Below are positions 6,757-14,348 of a stretch of DNA of 20,408 nt, piece by piece. The stretch comes from a virus. Location of the stretch: positions 1 to 20,408 of the IMG/VR virus record IMGVR_UViG_3300037153_000800. One strand, given 5' to 3'. Position numbers and translations under genes: made by a program. Below the pieces are notes generated by a model. It saw only the letters and a program-made list of their open reading frames with translations, searched no databases and was not told where the DNA came from. Position 1 is the stretch's first letter, and every line of letters starts with the position of its first letter.

Positions 6757-7247
6757 TCACGAGCATATTGGCCGAAATACTTTTTTGCAGCGGCGACATA
6801 GGCAGAATGTGCGGCTTCGGGAGTGGCATACAGGCCCAGGTATAGCTGGTCCCCGTTAACCTTGATCGAAGCCTCGTATTTGCTGCCGTTTTTCGTCACC
6901 CCTTTGAACGGGGTGCTGTGAGCTTTGCGTGACTGCATTCGCTGGTTCGCTGCGTTCTGAGAGCGGGTCGCTTCTCGCAAGTTCGACCAACGGTCATCAT
7001 TTCTGATGCCGTTGATGTGATCGATGTCCAGGCCGGGCTTTGGCCAATCACCGGTCATATAGAAGAACGCGAGACGGCTGGCGGCATAGTGGAGGCTACC
7101 GATTTTGACCTCCCAGTATCCACGCCAGTGCAGCTTGCCCATCCGGGAGCCGGCGGCATAGCGACCCCGCTGAATGCGTCTCGTGAAATGACCTGTCTCT
7201 GGGTCATAGTGTACTTGCTCTAACAAGAGGGTGTGTGTAAGTGTCAT
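6750..7247 (-). CDS. HNH endonuclease with AP2 DNA-binding domain (homing type)
   Basis: This 165-residue protein has the layout of phage free-standing HNH-AP2 homing endonucleases. Residues about 10-65 form the small N-terminal beta/alpha region (YDPETGHFTRR, W-K-I-G, ASRLAFFYMTGDWP). Residues 74-102 are the HNH core (DIDHINGIRNDDRWSNLREA, then SQNAANQ); the DH at 76-77 and N89 fit the metal-binding and catalytic positions. Residues 111-162 are an AP2-like DNA-binding domain (FKGVTKNGSKYEASI, LGLYATPEAAHSAYVAAAKK). The ATG at 7247 follows AGGGAGG by five bases. It is the only gene on the - strand, set between two tail genes that are usually neighbours, so it was probably acquired by invasion. 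Such enzymes cut cognate alleles lacking the insertion and spread by repair. It does not interrupt a reading frame and there is no sign of an intron. Confidence 0.88.
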   Translation of the reverse strand: MTLTHTLLLEQVHYDPETGHFTRRIQRGRYAAGSRMGKLHWRGYWEVKIGSLHYAASRLAFFYMTGDWPKPGLDIDHINGIRNDDRWSNLREATRSQNAANQRMQSRKAHSTPFKGVTKNGSKYEASIKVNGDQLYLGLYATPEAAHSAYVAAAKKYFGQYARER

Positions 7248-7319
7248 GATCGCCTCCCTGGAGAAGTGGAAACCCTAGCCCTCCCACGACCCCAAAGGCA
7301 AGAGAGGAGTACAGCTGCC

Positions 7320-7730
7320 GTGAACAAACCAGAAAGAGAAGGCTTCGTGGACGATCAACCGGCGGATAACGTCGATACCAAGGCGCCCCCGCCGGCCCCG
7401 GAACCGCCACCGTTGGCGGCTGAGACCTGGCCGGTGGTGGTCAAGTTAGTCCACAAGCCAGTGCGCAAGAGCCTGAATGAGACGCTCAACGAACTGACGT
7501 TCCGCGAGCCGACAGCCGGCGATATCCTGCGCTGCGGCGGAAACCCTTGCCGCATCGACACCCTATTTGGGCAAGGCATCACCATCGATGATCGCAAGAT
7601 GATGACGCTGATGGCCAATCTATCGGGGGTGATGGAGCCGTTCCTTCAGCAGATGGACCCGCGCGACTACAACTCATGCGCATATCGTCTGCAGCGTTTT
7701 TTTCTTCCGGAACCGGAAGCAGCCTGGTAG
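7320..7730 (+). CDS. Tail assembly chaperone (Mu gp41 / TAC family), zero-frame product
   Basis: The 136-residue protein binds the tape measure before the tube polymerises. After a Pro-rich N-terminus (PPPAPEPPPLA at about 28-38) comes the family core: VVVKLVHKPVRKSLNETLNE, then LTFREPTAGDIL, a long middle helix with DDRKMMTLMANLSGV, and MDPRDYNSCAYRLQRFF near the end. LTxREPTAGDxL is the signature of the Mu gp41-type chaperones. GTG at 7320 is chosen because AGGAG lies ten bases upstream; the open frame extends back to 7233 but that would overlap the endonuclease gene head and lacks a site. The end of the gene carries a slippery T7 run, so a longer fusion product is expected. Confidence 0.82.
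   Translation: MNKPEREGFVDDQPADNVDTKAPPPAPEPPPLAAETWPVVVKLVHKPVRKSLNETLNELTFREPTAGDILRCGGNPCRIDTLFGQGITIDDRKMMTLMANLSGVMEPFLQQMDPRDYNSCAYRLQRFFLPEPEAAW
7697..7719 (+). other. Predicted -1 programmed frameshift site
   Basis: The zero-frame codons read CGT TTT TTT CTT, giving a perfect T TTT TTT heptamer at 7697-7703 of the X XXY YYZ type. A -1 slip here leaves the frame that stops at 7730 and enters the frame open to 7903. Immediately 3' lies the perfect inverted repeat CTTCCGG-AA-CCGGAAG (7704-7719), which could act as a stimulatory hairpin, though its zero spacer is shorter than usual. Confidence 0.75.
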
Positions 7731-7903
7731 GTGAGGGCGACCCGGACGACCTCATACTAGACTGTTACCGGTTGGCGCGTTGGTTCCATCAGAACCCTGA
7801 CCTGTATCTGGAAATGCCCCTCTCGCGTGTCCAGATGCACCTCCATTATGCGGTGAAGCTGCACCGCGTACAACAGCGAGCCGGGGCCGCGGATGCCGAC
7901 TGA
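7703..7903 (+). CDS. Tail assembly chaperone frameshift extension (T-like part)
   Basis: This part has no convincing start of its own and is read as a -1 fusion to the upstream chaperone, predicted product 194 residues (128 + 66). After the slip the protein continues SSGTGSSLVGEGDPDDLILD, then CYRLARWFHQNPDLYLEMPL, SRVQMHLHYAVKLHRVQQR. The helical, basic MHLHYAVKLHR segment fits the second half of G-GT type chaperones, which contacts tube subunits while the first half holds the tape measure. The frame overlaps the tape-measure start by eleven bases, the spacing expected if translation does reach 7903. The minor fusion is normally made at a few per cent of the main product in this family; the level here is unknown. 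Confidence 0.75.
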   Translation, partial: SSGTGSSLVGEGDPDDLILDCYRLARWFHQNPDLYLEMPLSRVQMHLHYAVKLHRVQQRAGAADAD

Positions 7904-10900
7904 GACCCAGGAACTGCAGCTGAAGGTTACGTTGATTGACAACGTGACCCCTAACCTTGCGCGTGTGCGCGGGCAGATGCAGGAAGTGGGGCAGAAAACT
8001 CAGCAGCATGCCCAGCAGATGTCTGGCGGCCATGAGAACATGGAGAAGATGCGCCGCAACATCGAGGAAGTCGGCAAGGCTATCCGGGGGGCACTACATG
8101 GCAACATAGAGCAGTCATCGGCATCTTTGAGCCGGCTAGCCGGCGGCGCGGGTCTAGCCATCACTGCCGTCGCCGGCATTGGCGTAGCCTTCTATGAGGT
8201 GGGCAAGAAGCTGCGCGAGTTCTCGCAGAAGATGATCGAGCTACGCACCCTGTCACAACAGACCGGGTTTGGCGCCGGGGAGATCAAGAGCGTAGTTGAT
8301 CAGATGGCGCAGATGGGGGTGGGCGGTCGGGAGGCCATCACCAATATCCAGGGTATCGCTCGCGCTATCGCTGATGTGAGCACGCAGGGTAGCGAGCTCC
8401 GGCGCAAGCTGATGGGGATGACTACAAACAAGGAGGGCATGGAAAGATTCCTCCAAAATCTGATTGGGTTTGGTAATAAAGGCGACCTGGTTGGCGCGAT
8501 TAACTCAATTGTCGAAGCGGCCACCAACGTCTATGATAATGCCCTCAAGGAGCACGGCCCGGTAGTCGCCGCTGCATGGCGGTCTCAGTTCCTCGCTAAC
8601 CTGGGCCTCAACGCCGAAATGTTGGCTCTGTATGAGAAGCTGCGCACAGCGTCAGCTTCGGAACGGGCGAAGATTGAGGCCGATATCAAACAGTCACAAG
8701 AGTACGCCAAGGCCTGGGAGCAGGTCAGCCAGAAGGTTGATCAGATTTGGAGGGGGGTCCAACGCGAGTTAATGCCCCTGATGAAAGAGTTTGTCGGGGC
8801 CAGCGATGATGTTGCTGAGACGTGGGGGGTCAGCATCGGTGGGGCTATCCGTGAAGTGGTGGAGACGGTTAAGCCGATCATCAAGTTCTTGACTAGCTCG
8901 CCTGAAGATGCCTCTAACCAGATTTGGGAAGCACTCAAGGGCCGCCTCACGGCGATGCCGGAACAATGGAAAAAGAATCAGGAGGAAGCGCTTAGAAAAA
9001 TGCAGGAGCGCCAGGCTGAGGAACAACGCCTCAAAAACATGTCCCGGGGTGAATACTGGGAAGAGATGAAAAGCTGGTTCGGTCTGGGCAAGAAGGGGGG
9101 CGCTGCGGCGACCCCGCAGAAGTTTGCAAATTTGGGAACTGAGAACCAGCGCGGCTTGATCGAGGATGAACAAGACCTGATGAAGCAGGTCATCGTTCAG
9201 TTCACCCGGCTCAATGCCCTGTTATCCGGTGAAGAGAAACCCGGCGCCGCGGGTGGTCCAGTATCCGGTGGTGGTGCTCTAGGTTTGATGTCCACTCAGA
9301 TGGGGGGTCTTGGCCCTGGTATGGGGGCCGGTGGGGGTATGGGGCGACTGCCAGGCTTTAGCGGCGGTGGCGGCGGTTACACTGGTGGTGGCGGCGGTTA
9401 CACTGGTGGCGGCGGTGGCGGCGGCTATAGAGGGGGCGGTGGCGGTCCATATGGTAGTGATGTAGGTGCAGGTACTGGAGCCGGCGCCGGGGCGACCCCT
9501 GCGCAGCCGACTATCGGTACCCCGTTTGGCCCTCAGGCAGGAGGCGGTTTCACGCCTGGTCCGGCGGGACCACCTGGTCCCGGGGCCGAATCTACCGGTA
9601 AATACCCAGTATCTGCCTCTGAGAAAGAGCGGGGCGGAGCTCTTTATCAGAAGTTGCTGGCAGAGTTCAGAGCCAATCCACCGAAGGGCGTTCCTCCAGA
9701 CGGCGCAAGATTTGGTATCACAAAAGGTACACCAGAAGAGTGGGCACGGTTCGGCGTCTCTGTTGCAAAAGCTGAATCCAGTTTCAATCCAGCGACAAAA
9801 AACCTGAGTGATCCCGGCGGGTCTTTTGGTGTGTTTCAATATGCCCATGGTCAAGTGCCGGGCGGAAATGCTTATGATGTTGATGCCTCGGTTAAGGCAT
9901 TTGTTAGAGATGCGGGGGGAGCAGCGGTCCACCCGGGCGGCATCGGGGGTGGCCGTAGAGGCGATAGCATCTTGTCGCGGCGGTTTTCCACTATTGGGCG
10001 CAATCCAGGTGCATCACGTCAATATCTTGGTATGGCAGGAACGATTGCCAGTAGTGTGAGTGGCGCTACAGCGACGGCCGATTCCAAAGTCGCGATGGTA
10101 AAACCACGCATTGAACAGCGCGAAGACCTTGCCAACTATCTGGCTCCTGAGCGCACCAATCTCACAGCGATGGCTACTACCCCGGGTGGGGCCCAGCCCA
10201 TTCGCGATATCTCGCAGGCGATGAACCTGAATGTTGGTGGGAAGATGACCCCAGAGGGGTTGATGATCCATCATACCTCTGGGCGTGAGAAGGGGGCAGA
10301 GGGGGTTGCTAGTGTTCTGCGCAATCGCAACCTATCAGTTCAATATGTCATCGACCGCGATGGCAATATCACTCAGATTTCTCCAGAGGGGCGCACCGCA
10401 TATCATGCAGGCAATCTAGAGAAGTCGATGGGAAAGACCGGCCGCCAGTTTGGTAACACCAATCTGGAAGGCGTGGAAGTTATCGCCAAGAACGAAGGTG
10501 ATGTCACCGATGCTCAGCGAGCGGCGATTGCTAATCTGACAGCGCAGCGCTCGAAGCGCTGGGGCTGGGACCCGAAGACTAGCGTTTGGGGTCATGGCGA
10601 GTTAACCGGGCGCAAGGAATCTGACGAAGGCTCTACGGCCCGCATGATTCGCGAAGGCAAGATGCCTTTGCCAGACCTGTCCACGAAGTCGCCCATCCAG
10701 ACGGCGCAAGTGCGGGCGACGGATTTAGACCGCGATACGCTTGATACTGCATTGACCAGTCGTGATTCGATTGTTACCAAAGGCAAGCTGGTAGCCAACG
10801 TGGAGGCACCTAAAGGTACTCAGGTATCGGTCAAGGGCGAAGGGGCGTTCAAGAAGACGGAAACCAACCGCACGATCACGCCTGAGAAAAAGGAAGCGCC

Positions 10901-10943
10901 AACCAAGGTGGCTGAAGCAGCATCGGCTGGCGGCGAAGAGTGA
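7893..10943 (+). CDS. Tape measure protein 1 with lysozyme-like and Amidase_2 domains
   Basis: The tape measure sets tail length, fills the tube and leaves first on infection. Residues 1-340 are mostly helix (ETQELQLKVTLID, RLAGGAGLAITAVAGIGVAF as a hydrophobic segment at 81-100, LRTLSQQTGFGAGEIKSVVD, YAKAWEQVSQKVDQIW). Residues 429-451 (KQVIVQFTRLNALLSGEEKPG) precede a Gly-rich linker (about 452-565). Residues about 577-705 look like a lysozyme/transglycosylase-type domain: VAKAESSFNP with candidate catalytic E628, then SFGVFQYAHG. Residues about 785-925 are an Amidase_2/AmpD-type N-acetylmuramoyl-L-alanine amidase: MIHHTSG (H793/H794), TAYHAG (H838), and GHGELTGRKESDEG, where H901 and D911 match AmpD zinc ligands ten residues apart. 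The gene is followed at once by a paralogue. The start overlaps the frameshift ORF. Confidence 0.87.
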   Translation: MPTETQELQLKVTLIDNVTPNLARVRGQMQEVGQKTQQHAQQMSGGHENMEKMRRNIEEVGKAIRGALHGNIEQSSASLSRLAGGAGLAITAVAGIGVAFYEVGKKLREFSQKMIELRTLSQQTGFGAGEIKSVVDQMAQMGVGGREAITNIQGIARAIADVSTQGSELRRKLMGMTTNKEGMERFLQNLIGFGNKGDLVGAINSIVEAATNVYDNALKEHGPVVAAAWRSQFLANLGLNAEMLALYEKLRTASASERAKIEADIKQSQEYAKAWEQVSQKVDQIWRGVQRELMPLMKEFVGASDDVAETWGVSIGGAIREVVETVKPIIKFLTSSPEDASNQIWEALKGRLTAMPEQWKKNQEEALRKMQERQAEEQRLKNMSRGEYWEEMKSWFGLGKKGGAAATPQKFANLGTENQRGLIEDEQDLMKQVIVQFTRLNALLSGEEKPGAAGGPVSGGGALGLMSTQMGGLGPGMGAGGGMGRLPGFSGGGGGYTGGGGGYTGGGGGGGYRGGGGGPYGSDVGAGTGAGAGATPAQPTIGTPFGPQAGGGFTPGPAGPPGPGAESTGKYPVSASEKERGGALYQKLLAEFRANPPKGVPPDGARFGITKGTPEEWARFGVSVAKAESSFNPATKNLSDPGGSFGVFQYAHGQVPGGNAYDVDASVKAFVRDAGGAAVHPGGIGGGRRGDSILSRRFSTIGRNPGASRQYLGMAGTIASSVSGATATADSKVAMVKPRIEQREDLANYLAPERTNLTAMATTPGGAQPIRDISQAMNLNVGGKMTPEGLMIHHTSGREKGAEGVASVLRNRNLSVQYVIDRDGNITQISPEGRTAYHAGNLEKSMGKTGRQFGNTNLEGVEVIAKNEGDVTDAQRAAIANLTAQRSKRWGWDPKTSVWGHGELTGRKESDEGSTARMIREGKMPLPDLSTKSPIQTAQVRATDLDRDTLDTALTSRDSIVTKGKLVANVEAPKGTQVSVKGEGAFKKTETNRTITPEKKEAPTKVAEAASAGGEE
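9363..9446 (+). repeat. Glycine-rich linker repeat in tape measure 1
   Basis: GGN codons encode a run of glycines broken by two GGYTGG units and one GGYRGG unit. The stretch GGCGGTTACACTGGTGG recurs in tandem. This marks a flexible hinge between the helical tape and the enzymatic domains. Confidence 0.8.
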
Positions 10944-13832
10944 ATGGCTGAGACCCAAGAACTGCAGTTAAAAGTAACCCTGATTGATCAGGCAACGCCT
11001 GAACTCAATCGTATCCGGGGTCAGCTGCAGGAAGTTGCCCGGGCGACGCAGCGCTACACGCAGGAATCAGCGACCGGCGCCGGGCTAGAGACTTCCAAGC
11101 GCCAGATTGAGGATATCGGCCGGGTTGTCCGTTCGGTGCTTCATGGCGACCTGGAACGCTCAACCAGTTCGCTGACCCGGCTTGCGGGCAGCACCGGTCT
11201 AGCGATTGGAGCCTTTGCGGGGGTTGGCGCCGCAATTTATGCGGTGGGCGATAAGCTGCGGGATTTCTCGCAGAAGATGGTTGAATTGCGTACCCTGTCG
11301 CAACAGACCGGGTTCATAGCCGGCGACCTCAAGGGTGTGGTCGATCAAATGGCGCAGTTCGGCATCAAGGGGCCGGACGCGGTGCGCAACATCCAGGGTC
11401 TGGCTAAGTCGATTGCGGAACTCAGTTTGCAGGGCAGCGAACTGAGACAGAAGATGATGTCTATGACCACCAACAAGGAGGGCATGGCTCGCTTCCTCCA
11501 AAACATTATTGGGTTTGGAGAGAAGGGTGACCTGGTATCGGCGGTTAATGAGATCATCCAGGCCGCGGACAACGTCTATGAGAATGCAGTCAAGACCCGG
11601 GGGCCGGTGGTCGCGGCGACCTGGCGCACTCAGTTCCTCGAAGGCTTCAACCTCACACCTGAGCTTCTGGCGGTCTATGAGAAGCTCAAAAATATGTCGG
11701 AGGCGGAGCGGGCCAAAGCGCAGCAGGACATCGCGCGCTCGCTAGAGTACGCCAAGGCCTGGGAGCAGGTTAGCCAGAAGGTCGATAAAGTCTGGTCGGG
11801 CATTCAGCGTGAGTTGTTGCCGCTCGCTCAGTCATTCTTAGGCGTCAGCGACGATATCGCGGAATCGTGGGGTGTGCAGATTGGCGGGGCGATTCGCCAG
11901 GTCATCAATGACCTCAAGCCGCTGGTCAAGTTCTTCACGATGACACCGGGGGAAGCGGCGGGGGCGGTCGCTGGTTCTGTATCCTGGAAGCCTCCAGCCT
12001 GGTGGCAATGGTTAACGGGCACTGGCACTGTTGAGGGCGGTGCGGGGGCTGGCGCCGGGGCCGGTGGCGCGCAACATGGGGCAACCGGCTCTTACTTCAT
12101 GGGGCAGGCCGGCGCCGGTTTGGCTGCGGGGGAAGGCTCGAAGCTAGATGTGGGTGCGTTGGGCATTCCCGGGTTGGCTGATGCTTTGCAAGCGATGCCA
12201 GAGGGGGGCGGCACAGGCAAGAGCATCGCGGCCGGCGGGGCAGGCTGGCGCGGTCTGCCGATGTCCACCAATATCGAAGACCGGCGCGTGGTGGAAGATG
12301 CCGGCAGCCTTACCAAACAGTTGATTGTTCAACTCAACCGTCTCAATATGTTGCTCTCCGGCGAAGAGAAGCCGGGCGAAGCATCCCAGATGCAGGGTCT
12401 ATACTCTGGCGGCACTGGCGGTGGCGGCGGTCTGGGTGCTGGCGGCGGCGGTGGTGGCGGTGGTGGTGGTGGTGGCGGCGGTTATGCTCCAGCCGGTGGT
12501 GGCGGCGGCGGTTACACCGGCGGCGGTGGTGGCGGTGGAGGTGGTGGAGGCGGGGGCGGCGCACAACCCGCAGCTGCAGGAGGCGGCGGAGGCGGTGGTG
12601 GTGGAGGCGGGGGTGGAGGCGGGGGCGGCGCTCAGGCTCCGGCTGCCGGAGGTGGCGCAGAGGCTCCAGCTGCTGCAGCCGGTGCTCCGCCTTCTGTAGG
12701 GGCCGGGCTTCCTGGCGCTGCGGGGGTGCAAGGGGCAGCTGGTGGTCCATCGGGGCCGGCGGCTGGAAAAAGCGCTGGGGCCGGGTTGCCTGCGGCCGAT
12801 CAAATGCCAGCCGGCTACGATGCCTTTCTTGGCGGCGGTCGCTCGAAGGGCGGCACAGGGGCTGGCGCAGGCGCCGCAGGTGGAGCCAGCGGTGGCGGTG
12901 GTGGAGCCGGTCTTGGCGGCGGTGGTACACAGTTCGAGGCGAGCGGAGTGCGGGGGATGCCTGGCACTCCATCGGGGCCGGCGATGCGGCCAGTGCGTGC
13001 CTCAGAATCTCACCCGGCTCCTTCGCCAGAGGCGGCAGCCCAGCAGGCAGCGCGGGCATCGTCATTATCAAGGGTCACGCAGGCACAAGCGCAGGTTGCA
13101 GACGTACGCAAGGGGGCGCTTGATACAAGATTGACTGATGCTCTGCAATATGCGGCTGAGCAGACGGGTCTAGAGGTTCGGGTCACTTCAGGCGGCCAGA
13201 GAATGGAAGGGGCGCGGGGGGCGACCGGAAGCCACCGCCACGATCTGGGCAGGGCCGCAGACTTTGATTTGCTCGATGAGAAGGGCAACAAAGTTCCGAT
13301 GAATGACCCGCGGCGTCTTGCTTTCTTGGAAGCTGCGTCGCGAGCCGGGGCCGGCGGTGCTGGCACTGGATACATGAGTGACCCGCTCAAGATACATATG
13401 GGAATCACCGGGTCAGCGGCACGTGTTGGCGAAGGCTTGGGGCCATATGCTGGTAGCCCAGCGGAGCGAGCGGCGATCAATCGCGGTATTGCTCAATCTA
13501 GCCAGTTCAATCTGGCGCAATACAAACGTGATCAAGAGGCGCAGAAGAGCCGGGTTGCAGTCACTGAACAGGACAAGGCTGCTGCCTACTCGCGCTTCCT
13601 TGGGAAAGACCGGGCAGACCTGGACAAGATGACAGCCAAGTCCACCCAAGTAAATGCCAACGGTCAGGTTTCAGTCAAGGTGGCAAACGGGCAAGGCAAG
13701 GGCCAGCAGCCATCTGGTTTGTTCAAGCCTACGGAAGTCACCCGCCAGACCCAGATGCCAGCGGCGAGCACTGGGCCGAAGTCGTCTGGAGCAGAGGGTG
13801 GCGGTGCAGCAGCCAGCTACAATGAGGAATAG
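10944..13832 (+). CDS. Tape measure protein 2 (paralogue) with M15-type peptidase domain
   Basis: The gene starts on the base after the first tape-measure stop. Its N-terminal ~340 residues align essentially without gaps to that protein: TQELQLKVTLID, EFSQKM/DFSQKM, LRTLSQQTGF, MTTNKEGM-RFLQN, YAKAWEQVSQKVD, EGW/WGV-IGGAIR. The block KQLIVQLNRLNMLLSGEEKPG (456-478) is also shared. A very long Gly/Ala-rich linker follows (489-700). Residues about 740-830 form a different catalytic domain, a D-Ala-D-Ala carboxypeptidase/M15-like peptidase: EVRVTSGGQR, GSHRHDLGRAADFDL giving HxxGxAxD with H766 and D773 as zinc ligands, and KIHMGI with H818 as the third. Domain order, length (962 residues) and place suggest a second tape measure rather than a free lysin. 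Codons differ at many silent sites, so the duplication is not recent. Confidence 0.83.
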   Translation: MAETQELQLKVTLIDQATPELNRIRGQLQEVARATQRYTQESATGAGLETSKRQIEDIGRVVRSVLHGDLERSTSSLTRLAGSTGLAIGAFAGVGAAIYAVGDKLRDFSQKMVELRTLSQQTGFIAGDLKGVVDQMAQFGIKGPDAVRNIQGLAKSIAELSLQGSELRQKMMSMTTNKEGMARFLQNIIGFGEKGDLVSAVNEIIQAADNVYENAVKTRGPVVAATWRTQFLEGFNLTPELLAVYEKLKNMSEAERAKAQQDIARSLEYAKAWEQVSQKVDKVWSGIQRELLPLAQSFLGVSDDIAESWGVQIGGAIRQVINDLKPLVKFFTMTPGEAAGAVAGSVSWKPPAWWQWLTGTGTVEGGAGAGAGAGGAQHGATGSYFMGQAGAGLAAGEGSKLDVGALGIPGLADALQAMPEGGGTGKSIAAGGAGWRGLPMSTNIEDRRVVEDAGSLTKQLIVQLNRLNMLLSGEEKPGEASQMQGLYSGGTGGGGGLGAGGGGGGGGGGGGGGYAPAGGGGGGYTGGGGGGGGGGGGGGAQPAAAGGGGGGGGGGGGGGGGGAQAPAAGGGAEAPAAAAGAPPSVGAGLPGAAGVQGAAGGPSGPAAGKSAGAGLPAADQMPAGYDAFLGGGRSKGGTGAGAGAAGGASGGGGGAGLGGGGTQFEASGVRGMPGTPSGPAMRPVRASESHPAPSPEAAAQQAARASSLSRVTQAQAQVADVRKGALDTRLTDALQYAAEQTGLEVRVTSGGQRMEGARGATGSHRHDLGRAADFDLLDEKGNKVPMNDPRRLAFLEAASRAGAGGAGTGYMSDPLKIHMGITGSAARVGEGLGPYAGSPAERAAINRGIAQSSQFNLAQYKRDQEAQKSRVAVTEQDKAAAYSRFLGKDRADLDKMTAKSTQVNANGQVSVKVANGQGKGQQPSGLFKPTEVTRQTQMPAASTGPKSSGAEGGGAAASYNEE
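12408..12656 (+). repeat. Long poly-glycine tract in tape measure 2
   Basis: About 83 codons are mostly GGN, giving runs of up to 17 consecutive glycines separated by YAPA, YT, AQPAAA and AQAPAA. It is the most repetitive DNA of the window and creates long open frames in other frames and on the other strand that are not genes. The run lengths may vary between relatives by slippage. Confidence 0.85.
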
Positions 13833-14348
13833 ATGGGAAGTATTCGCGATATCCATATCCCATGGCGTGATGACCTCTTGCCGGCGAGCTACGGCAACGC
13901 AATGTTTCACGTTGCGACCGCGAGCAAAGAGAACGGCCGGCGGATTGTTCTGCACCAGTTTCCCAAACGTGAGCAACCGTACGCGGAGGATATGGGGCGC
14001 AAGGCGATTGAGTTCAGTGTGCGTGGTTACTGCATTACGTTCATGCAGGACACTGATGTGCCGCTCTATCGCAGAGACTATCGCATTGCGCGGGATATCC
14101 TGCAAGGCCAGCTAGAGACGGGGGGTGACCATATCCTCCAGCTGCCCACGCTAGACCCGATGCGTGTTGTTTGCCCATCATGGCGGCTCACAGAGGAAGA
14201 GCGCTTTGGCGGCTATTGTGTTTTCGATATGCAGTTCCAAGAGTTCGGCCGGCCACCGTTCAAGCCCAACCAGGATAGCCGGGAACTGTTGAACAATATG
14301 TCCACTCAGATGAAGCAGCGCGTGCTTCAGGTTTTGGATGGTCTCTGA
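13833..14348 (+). CDS. Mu gpN-like DNA circularization protein, N-terminal half
   Basis: The DNA_circ_N pattern runs from residue 10: PWRDDLLPASYGNAMFHV, then GRRIVLHQFPKREQPYAEDM, GRKAIEFSVRGYCI. It continues with RDILQGQLETGGDHILQLPT and FGGYCVFDMQFQEFG. In Mu this domain opens gpN (about 490 residues), a tail/baseplate protein between the tape measure and the hub, named for a role in circularising or protecting injected DNA. Here the frame stops after 171 residues and the next gene supplies the rest. The ATG follows the tape-measure TAG directly, with GAGGAA just inside that gene. Confidence 0.8.
   Translation: MGSIRDIHIPWRDDLLPASYGNAMFHVATASKENGRRIVLHQFPKREQPYAEDMGRKAIEFSVRGYCITFMQDTDVPLYRRDYRIARDILQGQLETGGDHILQLPTLDPMRVVCPSWRLTEEERFGGYCVFDMQFQEFGRPPFKPNQDSRELLNNMSTQMKQRVLQVLDGL

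Noticed and set aside
6689-7319. Group I intron or intein carrying the HNH gene
   Set aside because: The flanking tube and chaperone genes are each complete, so no coding sequence is interrupted and no splicing is needed.
12343-13071. 242-codon - strand frame and several other frames over the Gly-rich region
   Set aside because: They are products of GGN/GCN repeats in the second tape-measure gene (His/Arg/Pro-rich low complexity), with no start signal.
10944-13832. Second tape measure as a free endolysin
   Set aside because: Its N-terminal half is a full tape-measure domain like its neighbour's; only the C-terminal segment is enzymatic.
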